This document shows positions 16,823 through 26,792 of a stretch of DNA of 37,587 bases, piece after piece. Positions within the stretch are counted from its first letter, which is position 1. Each line of letters opens with the position of its first letter. Origin of the DNA: Clostridiales bacterium. Lineage in GTDB: Bacteria; Bacillota_A; Clostridia; Saccharofermentanales; Saccharofermentanaceae. The DNA is taken from contig JAGCGE010000151.1 in assembly GCA_017649745.1 (NCBI GenBank), forward strand, positions 1 to 37,587. Reading direction: 5' to 3'. The position numbers were made by a program, and so were the translations under genes. Under the pieces are notes generated by a model, which saw only the letters and a program-made list of their open reading frames with translations, was not told the origin of the DNA and searched no databases.

Positions 16823-17482
16823 TTGAATAATAAAAACGACAGTGAAATGTACCATGCAGCGATAAAGTTTCTTGAGAACAGAGCAAATCGGCTGGATGAC
16901 GATGAACTCTATCACCACGGCGTTCTCAATCAGAAGTGGGGAGTCAGACGGTATCAAAACGAAGATGGATCACTCACTCCTGAAGGCGTTATACATTATG
17001 GACGCTATGGTGAAACTGGTAAACGAATGGATCGCGATCAGAAAAAGGAATATAAGAATACCAAGCGCGAACTAAATAAATACCGCCAGACAGCTATTGA
17101 AAGACGTGAATTTAGCGAGGCAGCGGATCGATTTGCTAAATCAGCAGAACGCAAGTATAATTTTAACAAAAAAGTTTTTGGTGAAGATTCTAAAATAACT
17201 AAACGTTCTGCTACGTTAAATACGGCGGCTCAAGGGTTACAACGTTTAGAAAAAGCTCAATTAGAAGATTCTCGTCGGGTTTATAAAGAAGCTGTGCAAA
17301 ACGCACTGGATAAATACGGCGATTCTAGAATAAAAGATTTGAAAAATTTTAAAACAACCAAAACGGGAGAAGAATTTGTTAGAGGCTATAGCGGATGGCA
17401 ACGTAGTTTCTATTCTTATCGTGATGGAAAGACGGGCGATGTAACTATTCAGGGCTATAGTTGGAAACCGTATTTCTATTAA
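16823..17482 (+). CDS. Tagged accessory protein (complete leader plus HHGVLNQKWG)
   Basis: 219 residues from TTG 16823 with GAGGTG 7 nt upstream. It has the most complete leader in the window: EMYHAAIKFLENR (8-20), DDDELYHHGVLNQKWG (25-40), then VRRYQNEDGSLTPEG. The remainder is basic, helical and unrecognised, ending in a short aromatic segment (GYSWKPYFY). The tag DNA at 16910-16968 duplicates 6577-6635. The downstream part (from about 17040) is more A/T-rich than neighbouring structural genes, consistent with acquired cargo behind a common tag. Confidence 0.7.
   Translation: MNNKNDSEMYHAAIKFLENRANRLDDDELYHHGVLNQKWGVRRYQNEDGSLTPEGVIHYGRYGETGKRMDRDQKKEYKNTKRELNKYRQTAIERREFSEAADRFAKSAERKYNFNKKVFGEDSKITKRSATLNTAAQGLQRLEKAQLEDSRRVYKEAVQNALDKYGDSRIKDLKNFKTTKTGEEFVRGYSGWQRSFYSYRDGKTGDVTIQGYSWKPYFY
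16910..16968 (+). repeat. 59-bp tag repeat, copy 2
   Basis: Matches 6577-6635 at 57 of 59 positions. Identity stops at both edges, inside two otherwise different genes. Confidence 0.85.
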
Positions 17483-17508
17483 TTAAACAATGAGGAGGTG
17501 AGATCAGT

Positions 17509-17886
17509 ATGTCTATTGGGTTCAAGAATAAAGGAAGCTTCTCTAATACGTTTTCTTTCATGAACAGAATGAAACAAATGCAGATAGATAAGATCCTATC
17601 AGACTACGGTGAACGTGGCGTAAAACAACTTGAATATTATACTCCCAAGCGTACCGGTCTCACATCTCGTTCGTGGACATACAGAATAGAACACCAGAAC
17701 GGAAAGACTTTGCTTCTCTGGGATAATACAAATATTCAAAATGGAACACCTATTGCAATAATAATACAATACGGGTTCGTTACCAAGACAGGTTTTCGTG
17801 TAGCGGGGAGAGATTACATCAATCCTGCTCTGTCCCCGATATATGAGGAGATAATGAATAGATTCCAGAAGGAGATGAGTGAATGA
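17509..17886 (+). CDS. HK97 gp10-like head-tail/tail protein
   Basis: 125 residues from ATG 17509 behind a strong GAGGAGGTGAG site. Phrases YYTPKRTGLTSRSWTYRIE (about 44-62) and IIIQYGFVTKTGFRVAGRDYINPAL (about 84-108) are characteristic of the HK97 gp10 family of tail-completion/neck proteins. In most phages this gene lies between the connector and the major tail gene; here it is displaced to just before the tape measure, with an ATGA overlap that couples their translation. Confidence 0.78.
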   Translation: MSIGFKNKGSFSNTFSFMNRMKQMQIDKILSDYGERGVKQLEYYTPKRTGLTSRSWTYRIEHQNGKTLLLWDNTNIQNGTPIAIIIQYGFVTKTGFRVAGRDYINPALSPIYEEIMNRFQKEMSE

Positions 17887-20800
17887 GCACGGTTGATAAG
17901 AGAGTCGTTCAGATGGTCTTTGATAATGACCAATTCGAAAAGAACCTAGCGAAGAGCCAGAAAAGTCTTGAAAGCATAGATAAGCAGGTGTCTACGCTTG
18001 GCAACAATCTTAAACCGGATACCATATCTAACGCTGTTAGCAAGGGCATGAGCAGCGCTGAAACTATAATCAGTGCCAAGGCCGAACTCTTTAGAGGCAT
18101 TATGCTCAAAATAGGTGGCGAAATCGGTTCTTTCTTCACCAATACAATAGCTCAAGCACAAAGAGCCATTAATAGCCTCACCTTTGATCAGATAAATGCA
18201 GGCTTCTCAAAATACGAAGAGAAACTTTCTAGTGTTCAGACAATCATGAACGCTACTGGTAAATCTATAGAGTTTGTTGAAGAGCAGATGGAGAAACTGA
18301 ATTGGTATACAGACGAAACCTCTGCGAACTTCACTGATATGACCAATAATATTGGTAAGTTTACTTCTGCGGGTATAGAACTTGAAGAAGCTTCCCAAGC
18401 GATGATGGGTATTTCTAACTGGGCATATTTGTCAGGCGCAAATCTTCAGCAAGCTTCTGCTGCCATGTATAATTTCTCACAGGCTATGGGCGCTGGCGCG
18501 ATGCAATCCCAAGACTGGAAATCGATTGAGAACGCAAACATGGCTACTGCTAGCTTTAAGGAAACCGTAATCCTTACCGCTAAAGAGCTTTATAAATCAG
18601 GCAAGATTTCGGAAGACGTCATTAACAAATACGGCGTAACAGTCGAAAATTTTAGAAGTACGCTTAAAGATAAATGGTTTGATAGCACGATAATGATGGA
18701 AGCGACCAAAGTATATGGTCAGTATTCCAATTATGTAAAAGAGATTCAGGACAATGGCACTAAGGCCATCGCCGAAAGTATAAAACAAGCATATTACGAA
18801 GCCAACGATGAAGAAATTTCATTTAATCTTGCTTCGGGAGTAGTTGATTATCTTGATTGGGTTCAGGAAACATACACCCAAGAGATGTCTGACATTATTA
18901 AACAGTATGGTGCGGACTCTGAACAGCTTAAGAAACTAACCAGTGATTTAGGCATTAGTATGGAACAGGCTTTGGATATGACCAAAGTTACTCAAAATCT
19001 TAAAGGCGAAAATGTTACTGGTTATTTTTATAACATGAGTAAATCTGCGTTCTTGGCAGCTCAGGAATACAAGACGTTTGCTGATGTTATTTCGGCCACG
19101 GCTGACGCAGTTTCAACCAAATGGATGAATATTTTCCAAATCATATTTGGTAATTACGAAGAGGCTAAAAAGATCTGGACCGAATTTGGTGATATATTTT
19201 ACGATATATTTGCTCAGCCAGTAGATTATCTGCTCGAGATAATGGAAGCTTGGAAGAAATTTCATGGTCAGGTTCTTTTATTTGGAACTGAAGCAAGTAG
19301 CGTATTTACTAATCTTAGAGATATATTTAATAGCATAAAGGGCGCTCTTGAAGCAGCTCTTGGAGATGTATTTAAAGAGACGTTTCCTCACATGCAAACA
19401 TTTGAACGAATGGGCATGCATTTAGCATATGCTACGTACAAATTAAATCAAGCATTAGAAGAAGTTAAGGATACAGTTGGAAAAATAGTAACCGAACGCG
19501 ATAAACTTGCTGGAGGTGAAACAGCATTTGTTCGAGCTGCATCGCTTGCCGAAAAAATACGTGAAGCTTTTCGTGGGTTGCTCAAAATCGTTAGAGCTGT
19601 TGTGCGTGTAATTGGTTCTCTTGGTAAGGGTGTTCTTCGAATAATTAAAGCTATTTTACCGTCGTTTAATACAATCCTTGATCTTTTCATAACTGTTGAT
19701 CAAAATGGCGCAGTGTTAGAAGAAAAAAGTATACAAATAGCTAGAACAATAGAAATTGTTTGTAAAATAATAGCTGCGCTCATTACAAAGTTTAAACAAT
19801 CTGTAATGGACGGAACTGTCATTGAGTATCTTACCAATCTTGGTAAATTCTTGCTCGGTAGTGTTATTCAGTTTATTAAAGGTTTCTTTAAACAGGCCGA
19901 AACGGAAACTACTGGTTTTGCTGCGACATTACAACGGTCCGGTAATAAGGTATTAACTGTACTACAGAATATTTCTAATTTTATATTTACAAAACTCACA
20001 GAAGCATATAATAAATTTATGCAGACTGGTTTTGGTCAAGCTCTTGGTAGATTGTTTAATCAGTTACCGACATTGATCAAAAACATCGGTGGATTAGTAA
20101 TTAATGTTATAACACAAATAGTTAATTTCTTCGCTCTTGGCGCAGAGATGGTTAATCGTTTCTTTGCTTCGTTTAAAAACAGCTCATTTGGAACTAATGG
20201 ATCTGGTACCGGTCTTGGTATATTGGGTATGCTTTTTGTTCTGATACAGTCAATTGTTATGGCTGTAATGGAGGGCAAAGCACTCACAATTATGGATTCT
20301 ATATCTGAAGCGATCGAAACATTCCAAGAAACTCTTGAGACATTCCAGACAGCTATAAAAGCGACAATACTTAAACAAATAGGTGCTGCAATACTTGAAA
20401 TAGCAATAGCTGCATTACTATTGGCTTCTATTGAACCTCAAAAGCTTAAGGTAACTATGCTCATAATGGGCGGTACACTTGTTGCTTTGTTAGGCTCAAT
20501 GGCTATTATTTCCAGCATTAGTTCATCTAAGGTTGGTGCTTCTGGTCTTGCCGGTATGATGAAACAGCTTACAAGTGTTGCGATGTCAATGCTAATTCTA
20601 GCAGCTGTAATGGCAAAGATCAGCAAGATGGATCCCGATGAGATGATTATAGGATTATTAGGTCTTGCCGGATTGATGGCTACTATGGCTGTGTTTATAG
20701 GTATGCTTAGAATTGCTGTTACAAGCTTCTCTAAACAGACCGTCATTAAGTATAAGGGTGAAATGCAAGCCCTGACTAAACTAATGCAAACCATGTTCAT

Positions 20801-23800
20801 AATGGTTATTGCTATTAATATGCTTAGGCCGGCTTTAAAGGCTTTAGGCAAATTACCAAGAGAAGAATTGACTCAAGGTGTATCTGCATTAATGTTCCTT
20901 GGTATTTATTTAGGTTTAATGATGCTTTGTATTAGCAGACTCGCTAATCCAAGTAAGACAAGCCATCTAATAACTGCTGAGTCAGTTGTTAAATTCTATA
21001 GTAATATTAAAGCCATTGCGATAACACTTGGTATAGTAGTTGTTGCTATTGGTTTGCTTGTTGCTTCTTTAGTAATATTGTCGGCTATTCCTATGCCTTT
21101 ACTTCTTCAGGGATATTTGGCGATGTCATTCCTATTGAAGTGGGTAGGTAAACTATTTAAACAAATTAGTAAATTGATGGCTAATTTGGCTAATTCGTCA
21201 CATATTATTTCCTCTAGTGCTGGTATATTACATATCGGTCTGGCTTTGATAGAAATAACTGTTGCTATAAATCTCTTACTTATACCTATTGAGACTATGG
21301 CATACACTCCTTTACCTTTGCTTGTTAAGGGTGGAGTAGCAACGATCCTGTTAATGTCCTGGATGGTTATCTTTGTCGGCGGTCTTATAGAAATATTGTC
21401 AGGCAGAAGTTTGCTTGGTGGAACGGGCATGGCAAATGCTCTTAGAATAGACAGATGGGCTACAGACATGATATTCATTAGCCTTGCACTGATGGCTATT
21501 GCTATATCTATAAATATTCTTATTAAGCCCGTTACTGAACTTGGATCACTTCCTCTTGGTCAATTAGTTAAGGGATTCCTTGCTACGTTGGCCGTGATGA
21601 CAATGACCTTTGCATTTATATCAGCAACGGTATTTATGGGTAAATATTTAGATCCCGGACCACAGTTTGAAGCGACAATGCTTAGCACTGCTGGGGCGTT
21701 GTTATTGTTAGCCGCCGGCATGCAACTTATTGCTGATGTTATTAAGCATCTTGGCGAAATGGATGCCGAGGTATATGAGTCGGGTGTTACTAAGATAGGT
21801 GAAATTCTTGGTTGGCTCATTATGCTTTGTGCGGTGTTCGCGTTGATTAGTTCTGTAGTCAAAATGGGGACAAGACGCCTTGGCGATACTGCTGGAATTG
21901 CTAAAAACGTATTTTACATAGGCGCTGGATTGCTGGCATTCGTTTCGGCATTATTGCTTTTACTCATTCCCCTTAGTATACTTTCTAACATATCTGATCC
22001 AAAGGTATATGAAGACGGTATAATTAGACTTGCTTTTCTTATGGGTGTTTTAGCAGCATTCATTGGATTGTTAATGGTGTTCTATGGTTTAATGACCAAA
22101 GTCAGCGGTGGTTCTAAAGTATTAACCGAACAAACCGAAGTTAAGCGAAAGGGAATTTTCTCAAAAAGAAAGAAGACCAAAGACACTATAACGTCGTTTG
22201 GTAAAGACATGGCTGATTTTGGTAAGGCGTTGATGATGGTCGTTGGCGCTATTACCGTACTTATATTGCCTCTTACAATACTTGGTAATCTTGATCTTGA
22301 CGTATATGCTCAAGGCCTTGCGGGATTGGCTATAATTATGGCCATGCTCTCAGTGCTAATTGCGGCAATAGGATATACGTTAAAGGATGTTACCCCCGGT
22401 AAGATATGGTCTATGATAGGTCTTATGGCTGTTATGGCTATCATTCTCTTTGCTGTTGTTGAGATGGTAAAGTCCACGGGCGAGTATATGTCTGAGTGGA
22501 AATGGGGAGAAACCGATAATTGGATTAAATTTATATTAGGTGTTGTCGGTACATTTGGTGTTTTGGCATTGTTGATTGGAGGATTGTATCTTCTTACTAA
22601 ATCGGTAGGTGAACCGGGTAAAATGCTTGCTGCTGCTGGATCGTTAGCTATTATGGGTGCGGCAATTTTAGCAATATCGTTTGCGGTCAAAATGATAGCT
22701 GATGCAGTGCGTGAAAACGAGAACGCGGTACTTAATGCAGAAGTATTTATAAGCATTATAATGGCTTTGGCTGCAGTGTATATTTATATTCTTAATTATT
22801 TCTTAAACCCTAGCGATCTTCTTACTGCTGCAGCATCGTTTGCTATAATGGCAGCAGGTGTAGTTGCTATTGCTGGTGCGTTGGCTATTGTTGCAGCTCT
22901 TGATCCATCTTGGGATAATGCATTCCAAGTAATAGCTATAATAGCAACATTGTTTATAGCAATAGGTATACTTGGAAAAGTCGTTCCAGGAGCCAACCTG
23001 ATTCAAGTAGCCGCAGCATTGCTCATAATCTCTGCAGCATTCGTTGTAATGTCTCTTGGCGTTGTGGCTTTGGCAGGTGCTGTGATAATGCTTGTTGATG
23101 CTGCTGAAAAGTCTAAAGATGGTTGGGCAGCACTCGAAAAGGGCGTTGCTATACTTGCGACTATTGCCATCGTTCTTGGTGTAGTTGTCGTATTGTTTGC
23201 TGTGCTTGGTGGTCTATGGTTGCCTGGTGCAGTTGGTGCAATACTATTTGCCGGTGCTGTATTCCTTGTGGCCTTAGCGTTCTATTTGGTTGTACAGGGA
23301 TTAGTCGATTTGGCTAACAACTGGTCCACAATTGACGAATGTTTAACAGATCTTACAACCTGGCTTGAAGAGCATAAGGATGAATGGGAGTTAATACTTA
23401 ATGATTTTACCTCGTTAATTGTTTCATCTATGCTTACTGCGGTTGACAATATTCTTAGTCAGACAAGCACTATGGTTCAAGCGGTAATTGGAATACTCAA
23501 AATGGGTTGGGTTGATTATTTCAAGGATTTAGGCGCTCAAATTTATGACGCTCGACAAGAAAACAAAAGACTTCAATCCTTAGATGAAGATGCTCAAAAA
23601 CAATTAGGTGCGCGTGTTGATACGGCTAGAGCATATCTATATAAAGATGCTGCGTTTAAAGCAAGATATAATAATCAAGATTTTGATACTCGTAAAGCAG
23701 CACGACAAGAAGTATATATTGAAGCTTTAAAGGATTTTATGCTCACGTCTACTGAATGGAGATTCGCTAGACAAGATGAACTTAATGAATTATTATCTGA

Positions 23801-26426
23801 ATTACGAAAAGAAGATACAACGTTTAATGAAGATGAATGGCGAGAAATGTTTATTCAAGCCGGTGGCACATTTATTGATGCTAATGGTAATCAAATAAAT
23901 CTACTGTCACGTAAACAAGATTCTGCCGGAGCGTATATTGATAAGTTGAATCAGGCTTATGATGAAGAACGCAAAGCTGAGGAAGAAAGATTTGCAGCCA
24001 TGTCTCGATTGACTGCAAAGAGTCAAGAACAAACTAAACGTGTTACAGCTAATATTAATGATAATTATAAAGATGAAAGATTATATAGTAATACCGATAG
24101 CGCTTATTGGGATCGTCTTGAAGATGTTGGTCTCGGCGGTGGTGTATCTGGTGATGGAAACATTATTGCTGATGAAGTAACAATAACCGGTGATTCTGAT
24201 GCTGCGGCTAGACTTGCGGCACTTAGGGCTAAAGCTCAAAATGATCCGACTTATAATGCTGCGAATAAAGCAGAAGCAGAAGCGGCAATGGTTAAGTGGG
24301 GCGGTCAGACTGGCGTTACTGCTGGAGCAAATGCTGGTGCAGGATTTGTGGATACAGCTTATTCTGTTATCGCTAACGGATTTTCGGGCAATGCTGGTAA
24401 TGTCGTTTGGGCTGCTGGCTTAAAGGATTTCGCTGAAAGCTTTTCTAACAGCGTTGGTACGACAATCGACGATCTTAAAAAGAATTTTGAATCGTGGTTG
24501 AAAAAGTCTGGAATCGAATTTAACTTTAGTGACAGTGTAGACCAATTTGCCTCAACTATAGGTCTTGATACTAATAGTGAATTGTATAAGAAAATTAAGA
24601 CCAATCTTTCGTGGGAAAAACTAAGCGGTAAGGCAAGAGATACAATAACTACATGGCAACAGTATATGGTTCAAGGTAAGGACCCTGTGACCGCATTCGT
24701 TGATGCTGTTGGGTGGAACTGGGACACGTCTTCTTGGCTCAATGAAGAAACCCTTAAAGAGGTTACTGATTTTTTGGGTATTAGCGATATATTTACTGAT
24801 GAAGACGGTAACAAATGGCTCGATTTTAGCGATTTCCTTAAACTCGGAGAGGGCGAAAATCCTATAGCAGATGCTATTTCTGAAGCCGCTGGTAATTTCA
24901 ACATGGAAGATCTCCTTAATACGGATGATCTCAAATTGCCCGAACTTGATCTAGGCGAAATGACTAAAATGCCAGAAATGAACCTTGATGATTTGTATGA
25001 TAAGTATGGTTTTGGTCAAAATGACTTTTCCAATCTCGGTGGACTTGATGGCAATGCTTATATGGAAGGTCTCGCCGACTCCATGACTAATAATTCATCA
25101 TTTGCAAACGCGGGTGAAGAGGTAAAGAGTCAGCTTGCGGGTTATACTGGTCAGTCCAAGGACGACAACATGGTTCTCAGAGGTCTTGATGGCACATATA
25201 TTGAAGCAGCTAAGACACTTGATTTGGTGGCCCCTATATTCCAAGAAACCGCTAAGAAAGCGGAAGAAGCAGCTAAGGGCTATAACCAAATACAAGATTA
25301 TAGCGAACCTGGTGCTTGGTGGCGTAGAGACGAAGGTGCTGATTTCTGGTATAAAGTTAATAAAGAAGGTATTCCCATGCTTGATGAAAATGGGAATATG
25401 TATACCATGGATAATAGAACCATGGACGCCAATGTTAATCTTTGGAATTCGCTTATAGCAAAGGAACAGCAAGAGCAACAGCGATCTAAAGAAATGGAAA
25501 CGGCTTTGGATAATCGAATAGCATATATAGAATCTTTGTCTAAAAAAGAATACGATAAAGATTATTTGGCTCTTAAGAGCTTTGTGCATACTAAAGATGC
25601 GTCCGGTAAGGATGTTTATGGACGAAAGCTTAATGATGGAAAGATATTGGTCACCAATAATAAAGGTACACCTAGTCAATCCAAAAATGGCAAGCTTGTA
25701 GTTTATGATCCTACAACCGGAAAGTACACCGAAGTTGAAAACAAAGACGTTGTGCCTCTTCGTAAGGGTACAGATTTGTTTGGTAGGACTTATTATGGTC
25801 GACAAATAGATACGCATAAAGTAGTTATTACTGATAAATCAGGTAACCCGATACTTACCGAAGATGGTAGACTCAAGTTCTATGATCCAACGGCTCAGAA
25901 GTATTATGTAGAACAAGCCGCATATCAGGAACAATCTGCTCAATCTCAACAAACCACAGCCGATGGTGTAATGTTAATGGCTGATGCTACTCAAAATGCT
26001 CAGAACTCTCAACCTCAAACTTCTGCTGTTAATGGTCAGAAGCAAACCAATAAGGCTTCGACCGGATCTCAGGCTTATGCTCAACAAGTTAATCAAACCA
26101 GTGCGAAGAACCAGCAGAAGAGTGGTACTGCTCAAAATCAGCAAACCGGTACTACTTCTGCATCTGCTGCTCAATCTGCTGCATCTGCTACAGATTATCT
26201 TAGAGCAATAAACGAGAGAGCAAACCTGATGTATAATACGCTTGTTGAGATGAATACCCGACAGGTTGATATGGCTGAAAATCTTAATAGCGTTGCCAAT
26301 AATACCTACGCTTGTGCAACAACTCCTATCCCTGCAACTATTGACCAAAAGGAAGTTAAAAATCTTGCCAAGAGCGTCAACTTGATTCTGGGTATGAAAG
26401 CAGAACTTTCAAAGCGTGGTGTTTAA
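17883..26426 (+). CDS. Tape measure protein
   Basis: 2847 residues, beginning in an ATGA overlap. Tape measures set tail length; at about 0.15 nm per helical residue this implies a tail near 430 nm, very long for a siphovirus (inference). Residues about 90-280 match the conserved tape-measure domain (FSKYEEKLSSVQTIMNATG, GAMQSQDWKSIENANM). Residues about 800-1820 hold many hydrophobic stretches, as expected for a protein that inserts into the host membrane during DNA injection. The C-terminal part has two tandem repeats of about 53 residues (near 2571-2624 and 2625-2678; YGRKL/YGRQI, KLVVYDPTTGKY/RLKFYDPTAQKY), then a Q/S/A/N-rich linker and a short helical end. No peptidase motif was identified by eye. 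Confidence 0.95.
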   Translation: MSTVDKRVVQMVFDNDQFEKNLAKSQKSLESIDKQVSTLGNNLKPDTISNAVSKGMSSAETIISAKAELFRGIMLKIGGEIGSFFTNTIAQAQRAINSLTFDQINAGFSKYEEKLSSVQTIMNATGKSIEFVEEQMEKLNWYTDETSANFTDMTNNIGKFTSAGIELEEASQAMMGISNWAYLSGANLQQASAAMYNFSQAMGAGAMQSQDWKSIENANMATASFKETVILTAKELYKSGKISEDVINKYGVTVENFRSTLKDKWFDSTIMMEATKVYGQYSNYVKEIQDNGTKAIAESIKQAYYEANDEEISFNLASGVVDYLDWVQETYTQEMSDIIKQYGADSEQLKKLTSDLGISMEQALDMTKVTQNLKGENVTGYFYNMSKSAFLAAQEYKTFADVISATADAVSTKWMNIFQIIFGNYEEAKKIWTEFGDIFYDIFAQPVDYLLEIMEAWKKFHGQVLLFGTEASSVFTNLRDIFNSIKGALEAALGDVFKETFPHMQTFERMGMHLAYATYKLNQALEEVKDTVGKIVTERDKLAGGETAFVRAASLAEKIREAFRGLLKIVRAVVRVIGSLGKGVLRIIKAILPSFNTILDLFITVDQNGAVLEEKSIQIARTIEIVCKIIAALITKFKQSVMDGTVIEYLTNLGKFLLGSVIQFIKGFFKQAETETTGFAATLQRSGNKVLTVLQNISNFIFTKLTEAYNKFMQTGFGQALGRLFNQLPTLIKNIGGLVINVITQIVNFFALGAEMVNRFFASFKNSSFGTNGSGTGLGILGMLFVLIQSIVMAVMEGKALTIMDSISEAIETFQETLETFQTAIKATILKQIGAAILEIAIAALLLASIEPQKLKVTMLIMGGTLVALLGSMAIISSISSSKVGASGLAGMMKQLTSVAMSMLILAAVMAKISKMDPDEMIIGLLGLAGLMATMAVFIGMLRIAVTSFSKQTVIKYKGEMQALTKLMQTMFIMVIAINMLRPALKALGKLPREELTQGVSALMFLGIYLGLMMLCISRLANPSKTSHLITAESVVKFYSNIKAIAITLGIVVVAIGLLVASLVILSAIPMPLLLQGYLAMSFLLKWVGKLFKQISKLMANLANSSHIISSSAGILHIGLALIEITVAINLLLIPIETMAYTPLPLLVKGGVATILLMSWMVIFVGGLIEILSGRSLLGGTGMANALRIDRWATDMIFISLALMAIAISINILIKPVTELGSLPLGQLVKGFLATLAVMTMTFAFISATVFMGKYLDPGPQFEATMLSTAGALLLLAAGMQLIADVIKHLGEMDAEVYESGVTKIGEILGWLIMLCAVFALISSVVKMGTRRLGDTAGIAKNVFYIGAGLLAFVSALLLLLIPLSILSNISDPKVYEDGIIRLAFLMGVLAAFIGLLMVFYGLMTKVSGGSKVLTEQTEVKRKGIFSKRKKTKDTITSFGKDMADFGKALMMVVGAITVLILPLTILGNLDLDVYAQGLAGLAIIMAMLSVLIAAIGYTLKDVTPGKIWSMIGLMAVMAIILFAVVEMVKSTGEYMSEWKWGETDNWIKFILGVVGTFGVLALLIGGLYLLTKSVGEPGKMLAAAGSLAIMGAAILAISFAVKMIADAVRENENAVLNAEVFISIIMALAAVYIYILNYFLNPSDLLTAAASFAIMAAGVVAIAGALAIVAALDPSWDNAFQVIAIIATLFIAIGILGKVVPGANLIQVAAALLIISAAFVVMSLGVVALAGAVIMLVDAAEKSKDGWAALEKGVAILATIAIVLGVVVVLFAVLGGLWLPGAVGAILFAGAVFLVALAFYLVVQGLVDLANNWSTIDECLTDLTTWLEEHKDEWELILNDFTSLIVSSMLTAVDNILSQTSTMVQAVIGILKMGWVDYFKDLGAQIYDARQENKRLQSLDEDAQKQLGARVDTARAYLYKDAAFKARYNNQDFDTRKAARQEVYIEALKDFMLTSTEWRFARQDELNELLSELRKEDTTFNEDEWREMFIQAGGTFIDANGNQINLLSRKQDSAGAYIDKLNQAYDEERKAEEERFAAMSRLTAKSQEQTKRVTANINDNYKDERLYSNTDSAYWDRLEDVGLGGGVSGDGNIIADEVTITGDSDAAARLAALRAKAQNDPTYNAANKAEAEAAMVKWGGQTGVTAGANAGAGFVDTAYSVIANGFSGNAGNVVWAAGLKDFAESFSNSVGTTIDDLKKNFESWLKKSGIEFNFSDSVDQFASTIGLDTNSELYKKIKTNLSWEKLSGKARDTITTWQQYMVQGKDPVTAFVDAVGWNWDTSSWLNEETLKEVTDFLGISDIFTDEDGNKWLDFSDFLKLGEGENPIADAISEAAGNFNMEDLLNTDDLKLPELDLGEMTKMPEMNLDDLYDKYGFGQNDFSNLGGLDGNAYMEGLADSMTNNSSFANAGEEVKSQLAGYTGQSKDDNMVLRGLDGTYIEAAKTLDLVAPIFQETAKKAEEAAKGYNQIQDYSEPGAWWRRDEGADFWYKVNKEGIPMLDENGNMYTMDNRTMDANVNLWNSLIAKEQQEQQRSKEMETALDNRIAYIESLSKKEYDKDYLALKSFVHTKDASGKDVYGRKLNDGKILVTNNKGTPSQSKNGKLVVYDPTTGKYTEVENKDVVPLRKGTDLFGRTYYGRQIDTHKVVITDKSGNPILTEDGRLKFYDPTAQKYYVEQAAYQEQSAQSQQTTADGVMLMADATQNAQNSQPQTSAVNGQKQTNKASTGSQAYAQQVNQTSAKNQQKSGTAQNQQTGTTSASAAQSAASATDYLRAINERANLMYNTLVEMNTRQVDMAENLNSVANNTYACATTPIPATIDQKEVKNLAKSVNLILGMKAELSKRGV

Positions 26427-26792
26427 AATCAATTCAATCTAATTAGTCCTACACAAGATTACTCTTGATGTGACTACTTTAACAAAGTCAGTCTGTCGTT
26501 TCACTCAGTCTGACTAATTCAAGTCCTCCATGTTTTAGGCTACTGGCATGACCTGCGCTAACGGTTGTGCTGGTAGCCATTTTTTTTAGAAATACTGAAA
26601 GCAAGGCGTATACGAGACTCACCCCTCATAATGACAACTTCTCCTTACAGTTACCGCCACCAAACTGCTCAAAGATGTCACCTCAGGTCTCGGTTGCTTG
26701 TCGAATACGACTTGCATTTAATACGCTTTGCTTTGAGTGTTTCTAAATTCAAAATGGAAAGTTTTATGCATGAAATTAAGGAGGTAAACCTA
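26427..26792 (+). other. Gap after the tape measure gene
   Basis: These 366 bases hold no convincing gene. They contain a hairpin at 26486-26515 (stem arms AGTCAG/CTGACT, one mismatch, then CTG/CAG), the strong terminator at 26538-26587, about 160 bases without recognisable structure, and one TCAAAATGG copy at 26749. An open frame from 26631 runs into the next gene but lacks a ribosome site. No clear -35/-10 promoter was identified, although a new transcript start here would make sense. Confidence 0.6.
26538..26587 (+). terminator. Rho-independent terminator after the tape measure gene
   Basis: GGCTACTGGCA (26538-26548) pairs with TGCTGGTAGCC (26568-26578): 11 bp with two G-U pairs and a 19-nt loop. 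After one A, eight Ts follow at 26580-26587. This is the best terminator in the window and separates the head/tail operon from the baseplate-fibre-DGR operon. Confidence 0.88.

Noticed and set aside
26631..26792. Longer N-terminus for the distal tail protein
   Set aside because: No ribosome site precedes 26631, and the extra residues do not resemble the family. The ATG at 26793 has an ideal site.
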